Part shown: piece by piece, positions 9,010-17,170 of the stretch
Position numbering within the stretch: the stretch's first letter is position 1
Layout: every line of letters begins with the position of its first letter
NCBI GenBank assembly: GCA_030426705.1
Contig: JAUHXW010000002.1
Coordinates: forward strand, 1 to 30,783
From: Gammaproteobacteria bacterium
GTDB taxonomy: Bacteria > Pseudomonadota > Gammaproteobacteria > Xanthomonadales > Marinicellaceae
Length of the DNA stretch: 30,783 nucleotides
Direction of reading: 5' to 3'
Program-made: the position numbers and the translations under genes
Notes under the pieces: generated by a model
What the model saw: the letters and a program-made list of their open reading frames with translations, nothing else
What the model was told of the DNA's origin: nothing
Databases searched by the model: none

Positions 9010-12000
9010 ATGAAACGCATGGATGTATTTTTTCTTGGTGCTGGAAAGTCATATTCAGGCTCTGTGCCTTCTGCTTTAACAGCGATTTCAAAAAACAAGA
9101 AAGCGCTGGATTGGCAGTTGCAGAGTTTAGCCAGGGCGGATGTGGAAAAAATTAATTTCATTGGTGGTTTTCACGTTGATGAAATTGTTGAACAGTATCC
9201 CCAATTAAAATACACCATAGCACCAGACTGGAAAAACAGTTCAGTGATTGACACACTGTTACAATCTCCATTGAGGCCTCAAACTGAGGCCTTGTTTCTT
9301 TACTCAGATACGCTTTTCCGCCCCAAAACCATAGAAAAAATCAGTCAAGTAGAAGCTGATATTGTGGTTGCCATAGATAGTCATTGGCGCACTCGATTTG
9401 AGAACAGGTCTGATCAGGATCTATCGATTTCTGAGGTATTGAACCTCAATGATTTTGGTCAAGAGGCGTTAAGTAATCAAGTTGAATTTACTGGTATTTT
9501 AAAGCTGTCGATTGATGCAATTACACGGCTTAAAAAAATCAACGCTTCAGATTACAGTAGTTTGCTTGAATTGATTGGGCATTTTTATCAGCAAGGTCTG
9601 GTTGTCCATTTTTTTGATGTAGAAGGTGATTGGACAGAATTTAACTCAGAGTTGGACATTGCGCATTTTGTGCTGGGAACCAAATCTGAAACACTGTACC
9701 GACTGTTTCCATTGGTTAAAAAATCCATCATTGGTGAGCAAGTCACTTTTACTGTTTCGCAATGGCGTGACAATGAATTTGAGTTAATCAAGAAAATACA
9801 ACAAAGGTTTGCAGGTAAACCATTGGTAGTCAGAAGCAGTTCATATGCTGAAGACTGTTGGGACGAATCTCATGCGGGTGGGTTTGAAAGTGTTTTGAAC
9901 GTTGATTCAACCCATGCACAAGCTGTTGTTGAAGCGGTTAAAACTGTCATTGATTCATACCAGGAATCTGACTCAATTGATGATGATCAAATATTGGTTC
10001 AGGAATGTCTGTCTAATGTGAAAATGTCTGGAGTGGTGTTCACACGAACTTTAGAAACCGGTGCACCTTATTATCGAATTAACTTTGATGACCAAACTGA
10101 ATCCACTGAATCAGTTACTTCTGGAACCGGTTCACAATTAAGGACGGTCATTGTCAGCAAGGAACATTGTCATGATGTTGCTCAAATTGGAGATGATTTA
10201 CTGAAGTTATTAAATGGTGTTATTGAGATAGAGACCCTTTTAGGTTACGACAAACTAGATATCGAATTTGCCATTGATCAAAAAGGTCAGCTTCATATTT
10301 TTCAAGTCAGACCGATTGCTGTTACTCATCGGCATGATGACATCAAGGATTCTGAAATTAAACAAATGCTTGATCACTGTGTTGCAACCTATAAAGAAGA
10401 ACAACACAATGGGCCAGGAGTGGTAGGTAGTGAGGCTTTGTTTGGCGTCATGCCTGATTGGAATCCGGCAGAAATTATTGGTGTTAAGCCTAAACCCTTG
10501 GCCTACAGTTCCTACCGACACTTGATTGTTGATCAAGTTTGGGCTGTTCAGCGTGCCGAATTTGGCTATCGAGATGTTTCACAATATCCATTGATCAGAA
10601 CTTTTGCAGGCCAGCCCTATGTAAACATCCGTAACAGTTTTAATTCATTTATACCGGCAAGCGTTTCAGAGCAAGCAGCTGAACGGATTTGTGATGCCTA
10701 TATTGCTGTGTTGAAACAAAAGCCTCAGCTGCACGATAAAATAGAGTTTGATGTGGCGTTCACTGTTTTGGTTCCTGAGTTTATCAGCAAAGCCCAACAG
10801 CGTTTCAAGGATTGTGATTTATCAAAGGATGACTTGCTTGAATTAGAACATGGTTTGAGATCAGTCACCATGCAGGCATTTGTGCGGCTTGATGAAGATA
10901 TTGCTGGATTGAATCAACTCGCTGAAAATAGGATTGAAATTTGTGCAAGTCATTGCGGCGATTTGCAAAAAGCATTGCTGTTGCTCGATGACTGTAAAAA
11001 ACACGGGACTTTGGCATTTGCACATGCAGCCAGAGCGGGTTTCGTTGCCATGACTTTTATCAATAATCTGGTGGCTTCTGATATTTTTTCACAATCAGAC
11101 AAAGAATTGTTCTTATCCTCATTCAATACAGTGGCTGGGGAATTTGAACATGATGCCGCAAAGGTAGCCAAAGGTGAAATGAGCAGGCAGGACTACCTGA
11201 ATCAATATGGTCACCTCAGGCCAGGTACCTATGACATTGTTGCCAAAGCATATTGGGAAAACCCGGAAAAATACTTGTTTTCTAAGGTTGGTTCCGCGGT
11301 TGAAGAAACTGAAAATATCCAAAATTTTGATTTGTCTGAAGAAAAAACTGTCGCTATCAATCAGTGGTTGCACGATATGGAATTGAAAATCAATGCGGAA
11401 CAATTGCTTGATTACTGTAAAAAAGCCACCCAAGCGCGTGAATATGTCAAGTTTGAATTTTCAAAGAACTTGAGCAAAGCTCTGGATTTAATCCAAGTTT
11501 TTGGTCAGCAAATCGGCCTCAAACGAAAACAGATGGCATTTTTAAGCCTGGCTGATTTAAAAGAATACAGTTTGGGCATGCTGGATGTGACAGGATTGAA
11601 AAAAATCATCAAGCTCAGGAAGAAAAATTATCAAATGACCAAAATGATCGAGCTGCCACAATTGATTCAGGCTGAGCAAGATTTTTATGGGTTTGAAAGG
11701 AATGCCTCAGAGCCCAACTATGTTACCAGTAAATCAATAGAGGCACCAAGTGTTTGTCTGGGAGAAAAAGCAGCAGACATCAAAAATAAAATTGTGCTGA
11801 TAGAGCAAGCCGATCCCGGCTATGATTGGATGTTTGCGCATGGTTTGGCTGGTTTGATAACCAAGTATGGCGGTGCCAATTCTCATATGGCGATTCGTTC
11901 AGCTGAATTGAATTTACCAGCAGCCATTGGTGTGGGTGATAAAATTTATGATGAATTCAAATCTGCGTCCATCATTCGCCTGAATTGCGGACAAAAACAA

Positions 12001-12018
12001 ATCATCAGACTTAAGTAG
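9010..12018 (+). CDS. Probable L-glutamine kinase (Cj1418-like) with fused N-terminal nucleotidyltransferase-like domain
   Basis: A 1002-residue protein. Residues ~240-440 are a PEP-synthase-type ATP-grasp domain (PLVVRSSSYAEDCWDESHAGGFESV at 271-295, QVRPI at 432-436). The C-terminus is the swivelling PEP-utiliser domain, GGANSHMAIRSAELNLPAA, with probable phospho-carrier His959. In C. jejuni, Cj1418 has these domains and phosphorylates the amide of L-glutamine with ATP. The gene is followed by amidotransferase and cytidylyltransferase genes as in that pathway, which is the main support for the substrate. Residues 1-230 resemble the neighbouring nucleotidyltransferase (LYSD at 97-100, AIDSHWRTRF, FTGILKLS, WTEFNSELDI) but lack its GTRLRP loop. 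Other PEP-synthase-like kinases cannot be excluded. Confidence 0.7.
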   Translation: MKRMDVFFLGAGKSYSGSVPSALTAISKNKKALDWQLQSLARADVEKINFIGGFHVDEIVEQYPQLKYTIAPDWKNSSVIDTLLQSPLRPQTEALFLYSDTLFRPKTIEKISQVEADIVVAIDSHWRTRFENRSDQDLSISEVLNLNDFGQEALSNQVEFTGILKLSIDAITRLKKINASDYSSLLELIGHFYQQGLVVHFFDVEGDWTEFNSELDIAHFVLGTKSETLYRLFPLVKKSIIGEQVTFTVSQWRDNEFELIKKIQQRFAGKPLVVRSSSYAEDCWDESHAGGFESVLNVDSTHAQAVVEAVKTVIDSYQESDSIDDDQILVQECLSNVKMSGVVFTRTLETGAPYYRINFDDQTESTESVTSGTGSQLRTVIVSKEHCHDVAQIGDDLLKLLNGVIEIETLLGYDKLDIEFAIDQKGQLHIFQVRPIAVTHRHDDIKDSEIKQMLDHCVATYKEEQHNGPGVVGSEALFGVMPDWNPAEIIGVKPKPLAYSSYRHLIVDQVWAVQRAEFGYRDVSQYPLIRTFAGQPYVNIRNSFNSFIPASVSEQAAERICDAYIAVLKQKPQLHDKIEFDVAFTVLVPEFISKAQQRFKDCDLSKDDLLELEHGLRSVTMQAFVRLDEDIAGLNQLAENRIEICASHCGDLQKALLLLDDCKKHGTLAFAHAARAGFVAMTFINNLVASDIFSQSDKELFLSSFNTVAGEFEHDAAKVAKGEMSRQDYLNQYGHLRPGTYDIVAKAYWENPEKYLFSKVGSAVEETENIQNFDLSEEKTVAINQWLHDMELKINAEQLLDYCKKATQAREYVKFEFSKNLSKALDLIQVFGQQIGLKRKQMAFLSLADLKEYSLGMLDVTGLKKIIKLRKKNYQMTKMIELPQLIQAEQDFYGFERNASEPNYVTSKSIEAPSVCLGEKAADIKNKIVLIEQADPGYDWMFAHGLAGLITKYGGANSHMAIRSAELNLPAAIGVGDKIYDEFKSASIIRLNCGQKQIIRLK

Positions 12019-12179
12019 AGACCAATATATAAATTATGAGCCGAGTAAAAAAGTCTAAAAAGCCAGCCCTCAGCGTTAGAAACCTTGCTAATATGGGTAT
12101 ATTAGAATTCGTTTTCTGCCTTGACTGCTGGTTTTTAAGCTCTTTTTTTTACCAGCTCAAATTCACACATAGGTCTCTA
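12016..12179. repeat. Repeat element, short copy, with GAGACC/GGTCTC inverted ends
   Basis: Perfect 8-base inverted ends (12016-12023 and 12172-12179) delimit a 164-base unit that exactly fills the gap between the kinase stop (TAG at 12016-12018) and the amidotransferase ATG (12179). Its left part (12045-12077) and right part (12087-12124 and on to the end) align with the copy at 26900-27194. It lacks that copy's central hairpin array. TA dinucleotides border the GAGACC/GGTCTC cores on both sides, as in TA-targeting miniature elements. The right end supplies AGG five bases before the ATG, so it may also serve as ribosome binding site. Confidence 0.7.
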
Positions 12180-12796
12180 TGAAAAAAATAGGTTTAACTC
12201 AAAGGGTAGAAGTCATCGAAGCCTATCAGGAACGACGTGATTGTCTGGACCAAAATTGGGTCAGGTTATTGCTCGATTTGGGTTTTATGCCTGTTTTATT
12301 GCCCAATATAATTCCTGTTACTGATATCAAAGAATACCTTGATCAATTGGCTTTAGACGGCGTGATTTTAACCGGAGGGAATGATCTGAGCTGGACTCAA
12401 AGTGATCGGGCAGCGCAAGAAAGGGATTTGTTTGAGCAACATTTGCTGGCATATTGTGAACAAAATAAATTGCCAGTGTTGGGCGTGTGTAGGGGTATGC
12501 AAATGCTCAATATTTACTTGGGTGGTCAATTACAAACCATTGAAAACCATGTCAGCAAAAGCCATCAGATTAACTTCAGCAATGGGGAATCTTATCAAGT
12601 GAATTCTTACCATGATTGGGGAATCGCTCAAGAAAATCTTGCTGCACCACTTGAAGCCATCGGTTTGGCCGCAGATGGCTCAGTAGAATATTGTCGGCAC
12701 ATTAACCAGCGAATGACTGGTATCATGTGGCATCCGGAAAGAGATAATCAAGATCAAGACATTGGATTACAAATCATCAAAGAGACATTTTTATGA
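12179..12796 (+). CDS. Class I glutamine amidotransferase, probable CDP-L-glutamine hydrolase (Cj1417-like)
   Basis: A 205-residue protein of the peptidase C26 / gamma-glutamyl hydrolase type. It has the oxyanion segment GVILTGGNDL (61-70), nucleophile Cys104 in GVCRGMQ, and His185/Glu187 in IMWHPER, so the triad is complete. In C. jejuni, Cj1417 hydrolyses CDP-L-glutamine to glutamate and cytidine diphosphoramidate, forming the free P-NH2 group. Placement directly between a Cj1418-like kinase and a Cj1416-like nucleotidyltransferase supports that role. On its own the family could also hydrolyse gamma-glutamyl-polyamines (PuuD) or similar. The stop overlaps the next start by 4 bases (ATGA), indicating coupling. 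Confidence 0.75.
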   Translation: MKKIGLTQRVEVIEAYQERRDCLDQNWVRLLLDLGFMPVLLPNIIPVTDIKEYLDQLALDGVILTGGNDLSWTQSDRAAQERDLFEQHLLAYCEQNKLPVLGVCRGMQMLNIYLGGQLQTIENHVSKSHQINFSNGESYQVNSYHDWGIAQENLAAPLEAIGLAADGSVEYCRHINQRMTGIMWHPERDNQDQDIGLQIIKETFL

Positions 12797-13575
12797 CAAC
12801 AGCGATTATTTTGGCAGCCGGTCAGGGCACCAGACTGCGTCCGATTACCAATGACAAACCCAAATGTTTAACGCCTTTAAAGGGCAAAACTTTATTGGCG
12901 CGACAAGTGGCGGTTTTACAGTCGGCAGGCATCACTGATATCACAGTTGTTGGCGGTTATCGCATTGATCAAATCAGGGCATTGGGTTATCAATGTTTGG
13001 AAAACACAGCCTATGAAAGCACCAATATGGTCAGCACTTTATTTTGTGCAGAAGCAAAAATGACGGGTCAAGAGGATTTACTGATTTGTTATGGTGACAT
13101 CATTTATCAACCGGATAATTTACATACACTGCTCAATACAGAGGCAGAAATTGCCTTAATGATTGATAAGGAGTGGCGCAGGTTATGGGAATTGCGTCTT
13201 GAAAATCCCTTGGAGGATGCAGAAACGCTGAAATTAGGTGACGATGGTGCGGTGTTGGAGCTGGGTAAGAAGCCTCAACGTTATGATGAAATACAAGGGC
13301 AATACACAGGGTTGATTAAAATCAGTCAGGCAAAGGTCAAAGATTTTGTGAATTTTTTCCACCAATTGCCAAAGGATCAAAACTATGACGGTCAGGATTT
13401 TGACAACATGTACATGACTTCTTTTTTGCAGCAGTTGATTGATACTGGGTGGCAAGTCAAAGCCGCGGAGGTCAGTAATGGTTGGCTGGAAATTGATTCG
13501 GTTGATGACCTGGAGACTTACCAATCTCTTGAAGAACAAGGGAAGCTCATAACATACTGTCGTTTAGAGGATTAA
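12793..13575 (+). CDS. Nucleotidyltransferase, probable CTP:phosphoglutamine cytidylyltransferase (Cj1416-like)
   Basis: A 260-residue GT-A-fold nucleotidyltransferase. It has the nucleotide loop AAGQGTRLRP (8-17) with K22/K24 in DKPKC, metal Asp102 in CYGDIIY, and a C-terminal second-metal region NGWLEIDSVDDL. Overall form resembles LicC-type and Cj1416-type enzymes more than hexose-1-phosphate enzymes (short, AYESTNMV motif near 73-80 typical of choline/small-phosphate cytidylyltransferases). In the C. jejuni pathway Cj1416 joins CTP and L-glutamine phosphate to CDP-L-glutamine. Context supports this; phosphocholine or phosphoglycerol as substrate is the main alternative, especially with a CDP-glycerol-type transferase next door. 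Confidence 0.72.
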   Translation: MTTAIILAAGQGTRLRPITNDKPKCLTPLKGKTLLARQVAVLQSAGITDITVVGGYRIDQIRALGYQCLENTAYESTNMVSTLFCAEAKMTGQEDLLICYGDIIYQPDNLHTLLNTEAEIALMIDKEWRRLWELRLENPLEDAETLKLGDDGAVLELGKKPQRYDEIQGQYTGLIKISQAKVKDFVNFFHQLPKDQNYDGQDFDNMYMTSFLQQLIDTGWQVKAAEVSNGWLEIDSVDDLETYQSLEEQGKLITYCRLED

Positions 13576-13576
13576 C

Positions 13577-14698
13577 ATGAGGTTTCTTCGTTATTTCAAG
13601 GATGTGTTGCGTTTCAATTTCAATCAGCTGTCAGCGAATCAAAACAAGATTTGTTTTTACTGCGAAGGGAAAAACTATTGGCCGCACCTGAAACCGATTG
13701 TTGTGGATTTGTTAGAAACAACGGATGAAGTCATTAATTATGTGACTTCGGATGAATCTGATCCCGCTTTTAAAATTAACAATAATCGATTCAATACTTA
13801 CTTGATTGGTGATGGTTTTATCAGGAATTACTTTTTTGATAATTTAAACAGTGAGCTGGTAGTGATGACCATGCCTGACTTGGATCAATATCAGGTAAAA
13901 AAGTCTAAAAAAGTTAAAAAATTTATTTTTGTGCACCATTCTTTGGTCAGTCATCACATGGTTTATCGTCCCAAAGCTTTTGATGCATTTGATGTCATCA
14001 TGTGCGCTGGCCCACACCACAATGCAGAAATCGAAGCCATGGTCAATACCTGGGACATGCCACCCAAAAAATTAATCAACCATGGTTATGGTCGTTTGGA
14101 TTCCATCATTGCCAACAGCAAAGAACGGCCAGCCAATGAAATCAAAAAAATCTTAATCGCGCCGAGCTGGGGAGAGAACGGGACCATTGAGTTGATGGGT
14201 GAAAAATTGGTTGATGCTTTGATGCAATTGCCATATGAAGTGGTATTGAGGCCTCATCCACAGACCCACATGTTTGCCAAAAACACGATTAACCGAATCA
14301 AAAACAAATACCAAAACAATGCCAAGTTCACATTAGACATTGGCGTGGATTCAGAGAAATCATTGCATGAATCGGATTTGATGATTTCTGATTGGTCAGG
14401 AGCAGCACTCGATTATGCTTTTGGCTTGTTAAAACCTGTGTTATTTATTGATGTACCCAGGAAAATACAAAACAAAGCCTATCAACAATTACAAACAGAC
14501 CCGTTTGAGGTTTCTATCCGTGAACAAATTGGCCTTGTGCAAAGTATGGATTTGGCAGGTTTGGAAGAAAATATATTGCAGTTGATTAACAATGCCGTTT
14601 CCTGGACAAATCAGTTGCAGGAATTGAGACAAAATCATGTTTACCACATTGGCAACAGCGGTCAGCAGGCAGCCAAAGCAATCAAGGAGATGCTATGA
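13577..14698 (+). CDS. CDP-glycerol glycerophosphotransferase-family protein
   Basis: A 373-residue GT-B-like protein with the C-terminal signature of TagB/TagF enzymes: ILIAPSWGENG, a RPHP motif (R225-P228) and SDWSGAALDYAFGLLKPVLF (from S271), which bind the CDP donor and carry catalytic residues. Family members transfer a phospho-alcohol from a CDP carrier to a glycan or lipid. It begins one base after the cytidylyltransferase stop, so it is part of the same translational unit. I infer it may be the transferase for the CDP-linked product of the three preceding genes (phosphoramidate, or another phospho-group). No membrane segment; probably cytoplasmic or peripheral. The N-terminal ~150 residues are diverged. 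Confidence 0.75.
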   Translation: MRFLRYFKDVLRFNFNQLSANQNKICFYCEGKNYWPHLKPIVVDLLETTDEVINYVTSDESDPAFKINNNRFNTYLIGDGFIRNYFFDNLNSELVVMTMPDLDQYQVKKSKKVKKFIFVHHSLVSHHMVYRPKAFDAFDVIMCAGPHHNAEIEAMVNTWDMPPKKLINHGYGRLDSIIANSKERPANEIKKILIAPSWGENGTIELMGEKLVDALMQLPYEVVLRPHPQTHMFAKNTINRIKNKYQNNAKFTLDIGVDSEKSLHESDLMISDWSGAALDYAFGLLKPVLFIDVPRKIQNKAYQQLQTDPFEVSIREQIGLVQSMDLAGLEENILQLINNAVSWTNQLQELRQNHVYHIGNSGQQAAKAIKEML

Positions 14699-15801
14699 AA
14701 AATGCCCTTATAATTCTGGGTTTGTTGTTATGTTCAATGGCGATTCACTCAGAGGATATCAGGACCTTAGATACAGTAAATGGTAAACAAGAGGTCGATA
14801 CCCCACAATTTTTAGTGACTCATGACAAGCCTTTCTATGGTTTGGCTTTTATTTATAATCAGGTACAACCCATTTACCTGCTTGATGGTGAGGTGGTTTT
14901 TGTCGATCCTGAAACAAAAACTGATGTTCCTGTAGAGGCCAGTCATTATGGCTGGAAATCACGCTATCAATTGGCGATGGTTGAGCAAAAAGATGGTGTG
15001 TCAGCTCAATTTGGCAATAATCGCCTGATCATCAGTAGCCACCAAGAAATTTCATTGCAAACATCAGTGGGGTATATTGAAGAATATGCGTCTTTTCATG
15101 TGTTGAAATATGCCCACTTGTGGGGCTGGTTAAGACAGCTTTCATTGGGCATCGAGTGGTTATTGTCAACCATCAATCAATCAATTGGTCATTGGGGTTG
15201 GTCGATTGTTGTTTTGTCATTGGTGATGAAGTTGTTGTTGTTACCGATTGGTTTGATGACCTTGAGGTTTCAACGCATGGTTAGCAAAAATCAGACCTTG
15301 CTGGCTCCCAAGTTGGCGGAGATTAAACAGCAATACAAAGGAGAGCAAGCGCATAATGCCATGATGGCTGCTCACAAAGAATTGGGTATCACACCTTTCT
15401 ATACCCTGAAACCCATGATGACCAATTTGATACAAATCCCCATATTGGTGGCGATCTTTAATGTGTTGGGAGAAATGAGTCAATTGGAAGGCCAAGCTTT
15501 TCTTTGGATCAGTGATTTGTCTTTACCTGACACCTTGTTTGGTTTGGGTTTTTCAATACCCTTACTTGGCACTGGGTTCAATCTTTTGCCATTTGTTATG
15601 ACCTTTATCACCTTGCTATCTACTGTGTTCTACAAGAATGAATTGGCACCAGCGTCAGAAACCAAAAAAACAAAAATAAATCTGTATCTGATGGCTTTTG
15701 CCTTTTTTGTGCTGTTTTACCCTTTCCCTGCCGCTATGGTGTTGTACTGGGCCATGGCCAACCTGCTGCAGTTCATTCAACAAAAAGTATTGGGTAACTA
15801 G
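14695..15801 (+). CDS. YidC/Oxa1-family insertase paralogue
   Basis: A 368-residue protein with signal peptide (MKNALIILGLLLCSMAIHSE), a periplasmic segment of ~120 residues (shorter than the ~300-residue domain of normal gammaproteobacterial YidC) and the YidC core: WGWSIVVLSLVMKLLLLP, a cytoplasmic coiled hairpin (LAPKLAEIKQQYKG...HKELGITPF), PMMTNLIQIPILVAIFNVL and two or three final helices. Where E. coli YidC has the groove arginine (R366, in FIVRGIMYP), this protein has Lys179. It overlaps the previous gene by 4 bases. A housekeeping YidC normally sits by rpmH/rnpA, so this is a dedicated paralogue, perhaps for inserting or assembling a membrane partner of the cluster. Confidence 0.8.
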   Translation: MKNALIILGLLLCSMAIHSEDIRTLDTVNGKQEVDTPQFLVTHDKPFYGLAFIYNQVQPIYLLDGEVVFVDPETKTDVPVEASHYGWKSRYQLAMVEQKDGVSAQFGNNRLIISSHQEISLQTSVGYIEEYASFHVLKYAHLWGWLRQLSLGIEWLLSTINQSIGHWGWSIVVLSLVMKLLLLPIGLMTLRFQRMVSKNQTLLAPKLAEIKQQYKGEQAHNAMMAAHKELGITPFYTLKPMMTNLIQIPILVAIFNVLGEMSQLEGQAFLWISDLSLPDTLFGLGFSIPLLGTGFNLLPFVMTFITLLSTVFYKNELAPASETKKTKINLYLMAFAFFVLFYPFPAAMVLYWAMANLLQFIQQKVLGN

Positions 15802-15803
15802 TA

Positions 15804-17153
15804 ATGAATCAAAAAGTTCAAAAAATAATTATACAAGCCAAAAGCCAATTTCAATGTGTTGATTCAAAATGTGATGATGCAGTGATTGAAATTTATCCAG
15901 AATTGTGTGATTTGTTGCAAGCGGATGAATGGTCAACAAAGCAGCTTGAATTTTTCAAGAGTTGGTTAAAAAAACTGGATGTTGCGAAAAACCACTATCA
16001 ATCTTATCAAGCCAACTGGACTCTAAGTACGCATAAGGCCAAAGTCACTCAAAAATATTATGACCTTACATTGGTGTTGATTATAAAACATCTGGAGTTT
16101 TTACAAGCGCAATCTTCATCAGCTGAACAACGACTGAAAATCATCAATGTGGCTTTTAAAGTTCTTGATTTATTAGATAAGGATTCTAAGATTGACCTTT
16201 CCTGGGTTGACACTTACTTACACAGTTTGTTGCAAAGTTTCCAGATTAATCCCATCAAACAAACAGCAGACATCGAAGCACAAACGATAACGAAAAAAAT
16301 ATTACCAGTAACTGTTTTGTTTTGGGAAGGGCCAATCGCACGGGCTTATCTGGAAACCATCAAATCAATGGGCTTAAAGGTTAAGAAAATCATCAAGTTG
16401 GTGTCAGCTGTAGATTTGATCAATAAAAAACCAATTGGAAAATTTTTACCTCAATCCATGCGCACCAACTATGCAGCCAACAAACAATATAAACAAATTT
16501 TTTATTGGCCCAACTTTTATCGCAGTAAGCATTCAGATGCGGTAAAAATGATTCAGTCCCAAGTGAGTGAAGATTTGGGGTTTAACAAGCAAACTCTTGA
16601 AAGTGCCATACAAAACCTTGATTTACAAACATATTCGGAGAATGTGGAAACACTCAGTATCACTGGTTTGAGGGATGAAAAATTAGCCAATCACCTTAAG
16701 GCTGAAAATACTGAGTTGTTTTTGTTCACAGGTGGCGGGATTGTTCCTAACAATTTATTGTCACTTCCAAACAAACAAATGATTCACATACACCCTGGAT
16801 TTTTGCCAGATATCCGAGGTGCTGATTGTGTGTTGTGGTCACAATTAACAACTGGTCGGTTATCAGCTTCTGCATTTTTTCTGGCGCCGGGTATTGATGT
16901 TGGTGACATCATTCATCCAGCCTGGTTACCCGTTATGCCATTGAAATTCCCTGAACCCTTTGAGTGTATAGTAAAATACCGTATGGTTTATGGCTTTTTA
17001 GACCCTTGGGTCAGGTCATATGTACTTAAACAAACCATTATCAAAACCAATGGCTTCGATGAAATTTCTGAAACACCTCAAAATGAAGCTGAAGGTATGA
17101 CTTACCATTTTATGCATGACAAAATGGTGAATAAAACATTGAGCACTTGGTGA
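15804..17153 (+). CDS. Formyltransferase-like protein with altered active site
   Basis: A 449-residue protein. Residues 1-160 are helical and unrecognised. Residues ~168-400 form a formyltransferase-type domain: VLFWEGPIARAYLETI resembles the N-terminal Rossmann start; TELFLFTGGGIVPNNLLS, then IHIHPGFLPDIRGAD (327-341) and FFLAPGIDVGDII (358-370) match Fmt/PurN/ArnA motifs. Catalytic His330 and Asp365 are kept, but the conserved Asn of the N-x-H motif is His328. It may formylate an amino-sugar or the phosphoramidate amine, or do another one-carbon or acyl transfer. It starts 2 bases after the yidC-like stop. The family call is good, the reaction is unknown. Confidence 0.7.
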   Translation: MNQKVQKIIIQAKSQFQCVDSKCDDAVIEIYPELCDLLQADEWSTKQLEFFKSWLKKLDVAKNHYQSYQANWTLSTHKAKVTQKYYDLTLVLIIKHLEFLQAQSSSAEQRLKIINVAFKVLDLLDKDSKIDLSWVDTYLHSLLQSFQINPIKQTADIEAQTITKKILPVTVLFWEGPIARAYLETIKSMGLKVKKIIKLVSAVDLINKKPIGKFLPQSMRTNYAANKQYKQIFYWPNFYRSKHSDAVKMIQSQVSEDLGFNKQTLESAIQNLDLQTYSENVETLSITGLRDEKLANHLKAENTELFLFTGGGIVPNNLLSLPNKQMIHIHPGFLPDIRGADCVLWSQLTTGRLSASAFFLAPGIDVGDIIHPAWLPVMPLKFPEPFECIVKYRMVYGFLDPWVRSYVLKQTIIKTNGFDEISETPQNEAEGMTYHFMHDKMVNKTLSTW

Positions 17154-17170
17154 TTTTCAAGTAGATAATT

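Noticed and set aside
9010..13575. Phosphonate (C-P) biosynthesis as explanation for the PEP-utilising and nucleotidyltransferase genes
   Set aside because: No PEP mutase or phosphonopyruvate decarboxylase is present; the long protein has ATP-grasp and His domains of PEP-synthase type, and an amidotransferase lies between.
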